Origin: Micromonosporaceae bacterium
GTDB taxonomy: Bacteria; Actinomycetota; Actinomycetes; Mycobacteriales; Micromonosporaceae
Reading direction: 5' to 3'
Assembly (NCBI GenBank): GCA_019689695.1
Contig: JADGHA010000086.1
Coordinates: forward strand, 1 to 11,927
Length of the DNA: 11,927 nt
Positions 7,039 to 11,927 of this stretch are shown one piece after another. A program made the translations under genes and the position numbers. The notes under the pieces are model-generated. The model was not told the origin of the DNA, did not search any database, and saw only the letters and a program-made list of their open reading frames with translations. Position 1 is the stretch's first letter. Each line of letters opens with the position of its first letter.

Positions 7039-7607
7039 GCATCCCTCCGGGTGGTGGTGCCGGCAGAGTCACCTGGCCGCGGGGCAGGCTGGTACTTGGC
7101 GCACGCCTTCTGGGCCGCCTTGAAGGTGGGATCCTCCGGATCCAGGCGCGAGCCGGGTTCGGCCTGGATCCGGATCCCCCCGTTCGGGTCCGGATCCGGG
7201 AACTCCGATATGCCGTTGTCCCGCATGCACTGGGCGTACTTGCGCAGCTGTTCGGTCGTCTCCGGGTCCAGTTTCGGCGGCTCGCCCCCGTTGGGCAGGT
7301 ACTGCTTGCACTTTTCCATCGCCGCCTCAACCTTCTGGCGGTCGGTGCCCTCCGGCAGGTTGATGGCGACCCGCCCGCCATCGATCTCCGGGTCCGGCAT
7401 GTCGATGCCGTGCTCGCGCATGCACTGCGCGAACCGGACCTGGCGCTCCTCGTCGGTCAGCCGTTCGGCGTGCGGGCTGGCCGAGGCGGTGCGGCTCGGC
7501 CCCTTGCCCGCCGTCGCCACGCCGTCGTCGCCGTCGTCCGTGCCGCCGCATCCCGCGACGGCCAGGCCGAGCAGCAGACCGAGCGCCAATGCTCTCCTCA
7601 GTCGCAT
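7035..7607 (-). CDS. Lipoprotein with duplicated QCMR-cysteine module
   Basis: This 190-residue predicted lipoprotein leads the operon. The signal peptide MRLRRALALGLLLGLAVAGC has a lipobox V17-A18-G19-C20, so it should be anchored to the outer face of the membrane. After a Gly/Asp/Ser linker come two related modules. Module 1 (about 59-105) has FAQCMREHGIDMPDPE, and module 2 (about 124-173) has YAQCMRDNGISEFPDPD. Each carries one Cys in QCMR and a second about 38-42 residues later (C62/C100, C127/C169), suggesting one disulfide per module or a ligand site. The function is not known to me. It may present substrate or sense ligand for the adaptor and transporter. The ATG at 7607 has AAGGAGG 5 nt upstream. 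A longer upstream frame runs into the divergent regulator gene and is not used. Confidence 0.85.
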   Translation of the reverse strand: MRLRRALALGLLLGLAVAGCGGTDDGDDGVATAGKGPSRTASASPHAERLTDEERQVRFAQCMREHGIDMPDPEIDGGRVAINLPEGTDRQKVEAAMEKCKQYLPNGGEPPKLDPETTEQLRKYAQCMRDNGISEFPDPDPNGGIRIQAEPGSRLDPEDPTFKAAQKACAKYQPAPRPGDSAGTTTRRDA

Positions 7608-7718
7608 GGTCGCCTCCTTGGTCGGCAGTCGACCCGGAGTAGACCGGGTGCCGCATTTCCCGGCCGTTTCCGATTTCGTTAACGCCGGGGAAATGTGACC
7701 GCGCGTCACCATGGACAG
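7608..7718. promoter_or_regulatory. Divergent promoter region with inverted repeat
   Basis: This 111-bp gap separates the lipoprotein operon from the response regulator and must hold both promoters. It contains an inverted repeat, CATTTCCCGGC (7654-7664) and GCCGGGGAAATG (7684-7695), with one extra G and a 19-bp spacer. On the minus strand the spacer and right flank show repeated GAAA cores (CGAAAT, CGGAAAC, CGGGAAAT). This is a good candidate site for the adjacent regulator. No clear -10/-35 pair can be named. Confidence 0.5.
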
Positions 7719-8375
7719 GTGCGCATCCTGGTGGTCGAGGACGAGCCGCTGCTCGCCGACGCGATCGCGGAGTGGCTGCGCGGCGACGCGCACGCGGTCG
7801 ACCTGGCGTACGACGGGGAGCAGGCGCTGGAGCGGATCGGGGTGAACGAGTACGACGTGGTGGTGCTCGACCGCGACCTGCCGGTGGTGCACGGCGACAA
7901 GGTGTGCCGGATGATCGTGGCGAGCGGCTCCCCGGTCCGGGTGCTGATGCTGACCGCCGCGGCGGACATCGACGACCGGGTCGCCGGGCTCGCCCTCGGG
8001 GCCGACGACTACCTGCCCAAGCCGTTCGCGTTCCCGGAGCTGGCCGCCCGGGTGCTCGCGCTGGGCCGGCGGTCCCGGCCGGCCACGCCGCCGGTCCTGG
8101 AGCGGGCTGGCATCCGCCTCGACCCGTACCGCCGGGAAGTCCACCGCGACGGCCGGTACGTCCCGCTGTCCCGCAAGGAGTTCGCGGTGCTGGCCGAGCT
8201 GCTACGCGCGGACGGCACACCGGTCTCGGCTGAGCAGCTGCTGGAGAAGGCGTGGGACGAGCATGCGGACCCGTTCACCAACGCGGTCCGGATCACCATC
8301 CTCAAGCTGCGGCGCAAGCTCGGCGAACCGCCGGTCGTGCTGACCGTTCCAGGAGTGGGGTACCGAATCCCGTGA
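7719..8375 (+). CDS. OmpR/PhoB-family response regulator
   Basis: This is a 218-residue cytoplasmic transcription factor of a two-component system. The receiver domain (1-115) has the acidic pocket E7-D8 in ILVVEDEP, phospho-acceptor D51 in VVVLDRDLP, switch T79 in LMLTA and K101 in LPKPF. All key residues are intact. The C-terminal winged helix (about 124-217) includes LSRKEFAVLAELL, the recognition helix AVRITILKLRRKLG and the wing motif VPGVGYRI. The GTG at 7719 is chosen because it gives the family-typical MRILVVEDEP. A GTG at 7695 would add eight residues, has a GGGGAA too close upstream, and lies in the inverted repeat; no strong ribosome site settles it. The stop overlaps the kinase start by GTGA. 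It probably controls the divergent lipoprotein-ABC operon. Confidence 0.95.
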   Translation: MRILVVEDEPLLADAIAEWLRGDAHAVDLAYDGEQALERIGVNEYDVVVLDRDLPVVHGDKVCRMIVASGSPVRVLMLTAAADIDDRVAGLALGADDYLPKPFAFPELAARVLALGRRSRPATPPVLERAGIRLDPYRREVHRDGRYVPLSRKEFAVLAELLRADGTPVSAEQLLEKAWDEHADPFTNAVRITILKLRRKLGEPPVVLTVPGVGYRIP

Positions 8376-9568
8376 GGCGCGCCAGGATCCCGCGGCTGAC
8401 CATCCGCGCCAGGCTGACCCTGATCTACGGCGGTTCGCTGCTGCTCGCCGGCATCGTGCTGCTCGGCATCACGTACCTGCTGGTCTCCCAGCAGCTGCCC
8501 GGCAATTTTGTGGTCAGCGGCACGAAGGTGGATTCCTCCGCACCGCCGGTCGCCACGTCACCGCCGCCACCCGAAGCCGGCCCGGTCACCGAGTTCCAGA
8601 CGTTCGCCCGCAAGGTCGCCCATGACACCCGCAACGACGCGCTGCGGTCGCTGCTGACCCAGGGCGGGATCGCCCTGAGCATCGTCGTCGTGGTCGCAGG
8701 TGCCTTCGGCTGGCTGCTCGCCGGCCGGGCGCTGCAGCCGCTGCAGCGGGTGACCGAGACCGCCCGGCGGATCGCCAACGCCCCGGCGGCCGACCGCGGC
8801 CTGCACGAGCGGATCGGGCTGGACGGGCCGGACGACGAGATCAAGGACCTGGCCGACACCTTCGACGTGATGCTGGAACGGCTGGACCACTCCTTCGACG
8901 GCCAGCGGCGGTTCATCGCCAACGCCTCGCACGAGCTGCGCACCCCGCTGACCCTCAACCGGGCCCTGCTGGAGGTCGCGGTGCACCGCAACGGCGCGTC
9001 GCCCGAGGTACGCCACCTGGCCGAGACCCTGCTGGAGATCAACGCCCGGCACGAGCGGTTGATCGACGGGCTGCTCACGCTGGTCCGGTCCGAGGCCACC
9101 GTCACCGAGCGGTCCTACGTCGACCTTGCGGACGTGGTGGAACACGTGGTCGGGCAGCTGCCCCCAGGCCCGGTCGCGGTGCGCGCGCAGACCGAGGAGG
9201 CGGCGACCACGGGCAGCTCGGTCCTGCTCGAACGCCTCGTGCAGAACCTGGTCGAAAACGGGGTGCGGCACAACGTCGCGGAGGGTGGCTGGGTGCGGGT
9301 GACCACCGGTACCCGGCCGGACGGAACGGCCTTCCTGGCCGTCAGCAACACCGGACCGGTGGTGCCCCGATACGAGATCCCCGGGCTGTTCGAACCCTTC
9401 CGGCGGCTCGGTACCGACCGGCTGGCCACCTCGCCCGGCGCGGGCCTGGGCCTGTCCATCGTCCTGGCGGTGGCCCGTGCCCATGGGGGTGACGTGCACG
9501 CCGAACCGCGCGACGGCGGGGGCCTGGTCGTCACCGTGACCCTACCCGGTAGTAATCCCGGCCGGTAG
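8372..9568 (+). CDS. Sensor histidine kinase, EnvZ/PhoR-like
   Basis: This 398-residue membrane kinase is the likely partner of the regulator it overlaps. Helix 1 (about 16-40) and helix 2 (about 97-117) enclose a short Pro/Ser-rich extracellular sensor of about 55 residues. A HAMP linker (about 118-172) follows. The HisKA domain has FIANASHELRTPL with phospho-accepting H187. The ATPase domain has the N-box QNLVENGVRHN (N286), G1 region SNTGPVVP, F-box LFEPF and G2 GAGLGLSIV. The GTG at 8372 shares GTGA with the regulator stop, implying translational coupling; an upstream start inside the regulator gene is a frame artefact. The small sensor suggests it perceives a membrane or protein signal, perhaps via the transporter or lipoprotein. 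The kinase next downstream is a paralogue. Confidence 0.95.
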   Translation: MRRARIPRLTIRARLTLIYGGSLLLAGIVLLGITYLLVSQQLPGNFVVSGTKVDSSAPPVATSPPPPEAGPVTEFQTFARKVAHDTRNDALRSLLTQGGIALSIVVVVAGAFGWLLAGRALQPLQRVTETARRIANAPAADRGLHERIGLDGPDDEIKDLADTFDVMLERLDHSFDGQRRFIANASHELRTPLTLNRALLEVAVHRNGASPEVRHLAETLLEINARHERLIDGLLTLVRSEATVTERSYVDLADVVEHVVGQLPPGPVAVRAQTEEAATTGSSVLLERLVQNLVENGVRHNVAEGGWVRVTTGTRPDGTAFLAVSNTGPVVPRYEIPGLFEPFRRLGTDRLATSPGAGLGLSIVLAVARAHGGDVHAEPRDGGGLVVTVTLPGSNPGR

Positions 9569-9660
9569 CCGAGGAGCGCGGCAAGTGTGGCCGGACGGCA
9601 GGCATGAGCGACAACGTGGCACGCCTGGTCGTCCGTACGTCCAGGTGCGGCCCACGCCGG

Positions 9661-9687
9661 CAACGCCGGACTCGGGGGTCGGCGTTG
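9661..9687 (+). repeat. Hairpin in the gap between the two kinase genes
   Basis: CAACGCCG (9661-9668) and CGGCGTTG (9680-9687) form a perfect 8-bp stem with an 11-nt loop. It lies between the kinase stop and the preferred start of its paralogue. It could attenuate or terminate read-through, but it lacks a U-tract. Confidence 0.4.
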
Positions 9688-9732
9688 TGGTGGGTGGAGC
9701 CGTCCGCGGTACCGGAAGGGGGTGCGGCTGCC

Positions 9733-10752
9733 ATGATCTCGCCGAGCCGATCGGTGCGGACCCGGCTCGCCCTCGCCTGCGGCGGAATGGCGTTCGTCGT
9801 CGCCGACGTCACCGACCTGCTGCCGGGCCTGTGGGCGCTGGCGGCAGCCGGCGGGTTGGCCGTCGGCGCCGGATGGCTCGGCTGGCTGTACGCAGGCCGC
9901 GCGCTGCGCCCGGTCCGGCAGGTCGCGGCGGCCGCCCGGAACGTCGACGCCGGCCACCTGGGCACGCGCGCCCGGGGAGCCGCGGCGGGCAGGGATTCCG
10001 CGCGGGGTACGGATCCCGCGCGGCGCAGGGACTCCGCGCGGGGCAGGGACGAGGTCGCCGAGCTCGAGGAGGCGTTCGACGCGATGCTGGCCCGGTTGGA
10101 GCAGGCCAGCGAGGCGCGGCGCCGGTTCTTCGCCGACGCGGTGCAGGCGCTGCGGGCGCCGCTGGACCGGCAGCGGGCCCTGATCCAGAGCGCCGGCGAG
10201 ACGCGGCGGCTGGACCAGCTCCGCGCCGGCCTGCTGGAGCTGGTCGAGCGACAGGACAAGCTGGTCGACGAGCTGCTCACGCTGGCCGAGGCGGGCAGCG
10301 CGGTCGCCGCCGCGGTGCCGGTGGAGCTGGCCGACCTCGCGTACCGGGTCTCCGACGGCCTGGAGCCGGAGGCCCGCCGGGCGGGCATCGAGCTGCGGGT
10401 CTCCGCGGGCCCGGCGTGCACTCCGGGGGATCCGGCGCTGCTGGAGCGCCTGGCGCGGAGCCTGCTGCAGAACGCCGTGCAGTACAACACCGCCGACGGC
10501 TGGGTCCGGGTGGCCACCGGTACCGACGGGGACAAGGTTCACCTCACCGTGGCCAACACCGGACCGGTGGTGCCGACCGGCGAGCTACCCGCCCTCTTCG
10601 AGCCGTTCGGCCGGCGTACCGGGCACGACGCCCCGGCCGGGCTCGGCCTGTCCATCGTGCGGTCGGTCGCCCAGGCGCACGGCGGCCAGGTGAGCGCGGT
10701 GCCTCGGGACGGTGGCGGCCTGGTGGTGCAGGTCACGCTGCCGGCCCGATAG
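9733..10752 (+). CDS. Histidine-kinase paralogue lacking the phospho-accepting histidine
   Basis: This 339-residue membrane protein is related to the kinase just upstream along its whole cytoplasmic part. Two helices (about 10-28 and 32-54) are joined by only a few residues, so the sensor domain is gone. A HAMP-like linker (55-125) contains a tandem repeat. At the H-box it reads RRFFADAVQALRAPL where the neighbour has RRFIANASHELRTPL: the acceptor His is replaced by Q138, and E, T and S are also lost. The ATPase half is kept: LLQNAVQYN (N247), ANTGPVVP, LFEPF and AGLGLSIV. It cannot autophosphorylate in the usual way and may bind ATP, heterodimerise with the active kinase, or regulate it. The ATG at 9733 has GGAAGGGGG about 10 nt upstream and aligns with the neighbour's N-terminus; an in-frame ATG at 9604 would add 43 unconserved residues. 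Confidence 0.85.
   Translation: MISPSRSVRTRLALACGGMAFVVADVTDLLPGLWALAAAGGLAVGAGWLGWLYAGRALRPVRQVAAAARNVDAGHLGTRARGAAAGRDSARGTDPARRRDSARGRDEVAELEEAFDAMLARLEQASEARRRFFADAVQALRAPLDRQRALIQSAGETRRLDQLRAGLLELVERQDKLVDELLTLAEAGSAVAAAVPVELADLAYRVSDGLEPEARRAGIELRVSAGPACTPGDPALLERLARSLLQNAVQYNTADGWVRVATGTDGDKVHLTVANTGPVVPTGELPALFEPFGRRTGHDAPAGLGLSIVRSVAQAHGGQVSAVPRDGGGLVVQVTLPAR
9988..10050 (+). repeat. 18-bp in-frame tandem repeat, 3.5 copies
   Basis: Three full 18-bp units start at 9988, 10006 and 10024, with a half unit at 10042. They encode GRDSAR, GTDPAR, RRDSAR and GRD. The consensus ends in CCGCGCGG and units differ at a few positions. The repeat lies in the HAMP/linker part of the histidine-less kinase paralogue and adds charged residues just before the helix VAELEEAFDAMLARLE. 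Confidence 0.85.
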
Positions 10753-10756
10753 ATTT

Positions 10757-10768
10757 ACGACCGGTCGT
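10757..10768. promoter_or_regulatory. Palindromic operator candidate for the TetR regulator
   Basis: ACGACCGGTCGT is a perfect 12-bp palindrome starting 5 nt after the stop of the kinase paralogue and 25 nt before the tetR start. It overlaps the place where a -35 element would sit for the -10 at 10782. Short GC-rich palindromes in this position are typical TetR autoregulatory operators. Confidence 0.55.
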
Positions 10769-10781
10769 TCTTTTTTCTTGG

Positions 10782-10787
10782 TAGGCT
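10782..10787 (+). promoter_or_regulatory. Probable -10 element of tetR, leaderless start
   Basis: TAGGCT fits TAnnnT and lies 6 nt before the GTG at 10794, so transcription would start at or next to the start codon. No Shine-Dalgarno sequence precedes that GTG, which supports a leaderless message. The same hexamer is found upstream of ffs. Confidence 0.5.
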
Positions 10788-10793
10788 GCCGGC

Positions 10794-11465
10794 GTGGCTG
10801 TCACCGCGACTCCCCCGCCCGCCTTCGCACCCCGCCGGCAAGACGGCCGGTTGCTCCGCGGGGAACGGACCCGCACCGCGGTGCTGGATGCGGCCGTGGC
10901 CCTCGCCACAGAGCAGGGCTTGGACGGGCTGTCCCTGGCGCAGCTGGCCGACCGGCTGGGGGTGAGCAAGTCCGGGCTGTTCGCGCACTGGCGCTCCAAA
11001 GAGGAGCTGCAGCTGGCCGCCGTGGAGCGCGCCCGGGAGCAGTGGATCGAGCAGGTGGTCTCACCGGCCCTGCGGGCACCCCGGGGCGTACGCCGGCTGT
11101 GGGCGCTGCACGAGGCGAAACTCGCCTTCTACGCCGCCTGGGTGCTGCCGGGTGGCTGCTTCTTCGTCCACTCCGGCTTCGAGTACAGCCAGCGCCCCGG
11201 CCCGGTGCGCGACCGGCTCATCGCCGTACTCAGCGAGTGGCTGGACCTGATCGAGCGCCTGGTGCGCGAGGCGATGGAGGCCGGCGAGCTGGACTGGCCC
11301 GGCGACCCCGGGCAGCTCGCGTTCGAGATCGACGCCGCCGGCATGGCCATGGTCTACATGTCCCGCCTTTTCCCACCCGACGCCGTCCACCGCCGGGCGC
11401 GGGCCGCCGTGCTCACCCGGCTGCGGGCGTTGTGTCCCGACCCTGCCCTACTCCCGGAGGCCTGA
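10794..11465 (+). CDS. TetR/AcrR-family transcriptional regulator
   Basis: This 223-residue cytoplasmic repressor-type protein has the N-terminal DNA-binding domain at about 25-72: RTAVLDAAVALATEQGLDGL, then the helix-turn-helix SLAQLADRLGVSKSGLFAHWRSKEEL. The ligand-binding C-terminal part is mostly helical with two Cys at 122 and 214 and a hydrophobic pocket region around LAFYAAWVLPGGCFFVHSGFEY. The first 20 residues are low-complexity. The GTG at 10794 matches the promoter spacing and a leaderless start; no better start is seen before the HTH. It lies 2 nt upstream of a thioesterase gene, so both are probably co-transcribed and autoregulated through the palindrome at 10757-10768. An acyl-CoA or related lipophilic ligand is a reasonable guess only from the neighbour. 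Confidence 0.93.
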   Translation: MAVTATPPPAFAPRRQDGRLLRGERTRTAVLDAAVALATEQGLDGLSLAQLADRLGVSKSGLFAHWRSKEELQLAAVERAREQWIEQVVSPALRAPRGVRRLWALHEAKLAFYAAWVLPGGCFFVHSGFEYSQRPGPVRDRLIAVLSEWLDLIERLVREAMEAGELDWPGDPGQLAFEIDAAGMAMVYMSRLFPPDAVHRRARAAVLTRLRALCPDPALLPEA

Positions 11466-11467
11466 CG

Positions 11468-11927
11468 ATGACCACATCCGTGCCGGCCGTCGACTACGGA
11501 CACCTCGAGCCGGTGACCATCCACTTCGACGACCTCGACGCCATGGGCATCGTCCACAACGGGCGGTACCCGGTACTGCTGGAGCGCGCGCTCGGCCCGT
11601 ACTGGCAGGCCCGTGGGCACGGCTTTGTCGACGGCCGGGTGACCTCGCCGGACGTCTTCCACGCGGTCCGGGAGTTCACCATCACATACCTGGCCCCGAT
11701 CCGCGGCACCGGCGAGATCGGCGTGCACTTCTGGCTCGAGCAGTTCGGCCGGACCAGCGCCACGTACGGCTTCCGCTTCCGGTCGCTCGACGGCGAGCAG
11801 GTCTTCGCCGAGGGCAGGCGCGCGATCGTGCGGCTCGACCCGGCGACGCTGCGCCCCACCCCCTGGACCGACGCCGCCCGCGCCGTCGCCGCCACCCTCC
11901 TTTGCCACACCGCCGCCGCAACCGCCA
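11468..11927 (+). CDS. Hotdog-fold acyl-CoA thioesterase (4HBT/YbgC-like), 3' end outside window
   Basis: The visible 153 residues belong to the single-domain hotdog thioesterases that hydrolyse acyl- or aroyl-CoA to the free acid and CoA in the cytosol. The family signature is near the start: HFDDLDAMGIVHNGRYPVLL (19-38), with D24 in the place of the catalytic Asp and the HN..Y pattern on the long central helix. Beta strands follow: HAVREFTITYLAPIRGTGEI, then FRFRS and EGRRAIVRLD. Family members are usually 130-165 residues, so little is missing. GGAGG at 11456-11460, inside the end of tetR, lies 7 nt before the ATG. The gap of 2 nt to the tetR stop suggests one operon under that repressor. 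The substrate cannot be told from sequence. Confidence 0.88.
   Translation, partial: MTTSVPAVDYGHLEPVTIHFDDLDAMGIVHNGRYPVLLERALGPYWQARGHGFVDGRVTSPDVFHAVREFTITYLAPIRGTGEIGVHFWLEQFGRTSATYGFRFRSLDGEQVFAEGRRAIVRLDPATLRPTPWTDAARAVAATLLCHTAAATA

Noticed and set aside
7608..8144. Upstream extension of the lipoprotein frame
   Set aside because: It crosses the divergent regulator gene. The ATG at 7607 has a strong ribosome site and begins a textbook lipoprotein signal.
9335..9372. G1 box of both kinases has NTGP where classic kinases have DxG, read as inactivation
   Set aside because: The NTGP spelling is shared by the kinase with an intact H-box, and to my memory occurs widely in actinobacterial kinases of this type, so it is not evidence of loss of activity.
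9115..10542. 475-codon open frame on the minus strand across both kinase genes
   Set aside because: Runs antisense through two genes with clear kinase motifs and shows no domain of its own.
1..11927. CRISPR array, insertion sequence or integrase
   Set aside because: No regularly spaced repeats of CRISPR size and no transposase or recombinase motifs were found on either strand; the only tandem repeat is the 18-bp coding repeat at 9988-10050.

Overview
The window comes from a very GC-rich actinomycete chromosome. The signs are G/C-ending codons, frequent GTG starts, a small bacterial SRP RNA upstream of dnaX, tRNAs without encoded CCA, and OmpR/EnvZ-type signalling proteins of actinobacterial style. 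The overall flavour suggests Micromonosporales (Micromonospora/Actinoplanes-like), but that is an impression and not a proof.

Layout, left to right. (1) 1-1712 is core housekeeping: the N-terminal 444 codons of dnaX on the minus strand, the SRP RNA ffs just upstream on the same strand, and tRNA-Ser(GGA) on the plus strand followed by a perfect 36-bp palindromic terminator. (2) 1713-3099 is a gene-poor stretch of lower GC between two serine tRNA genes. It holds a decayed copy of tRNA-Ser, one small conserved-looking gene (PH-like domain) and little else. (3) tRNA-Ser(CGA) on the minus strand is followed by deoD (hexameric-type purine nucleoside phosphorylase) on the plus strand, closed by a bulged hairpin terminator shared with the convergent operon to its right. 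(4) 4088-10752 is the most interesting part: a cell-envelope signalling and export module. On the minus strand, a four-gene operon runs lipoprotein, membrane-fusion adaptor with a peptidoglycan-binding domain, ABC ATPase and MacB/FtsX permease, with ATGA or abutting TGA-GTG junctions. Divergently, a response regulator and a sensor kinase overlap by GTGA. They are followed by a shortened paralogue of the kinase in which the phospho-accepting histidine is replaced by glutamine while the ATP-binding half looks intact. (5) 10757-11927 has a TetR regulator with a perfect palindrome over its probable promoter and an apparent leaderless GTG start, followed 2 nt later by a hotdog-fold acyl-CoA thioesterase that runs off the window.

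How the genes probably work together: the kinase/regulator pair likely senses an envelope signal and controls the divergent lipoprotein-adaptor-ABC operon through the 111-bp gap at 7608-7718, which carries an inverted repeat. The histidine-less paralogue may modulate the active kinase, for example by heterodimerising. The lipoprotein, adaptor and transporter would act at the membrane and cell wall; the substrate cannot be read from sequence. No transposase, integrase or CRISPR array is visible.
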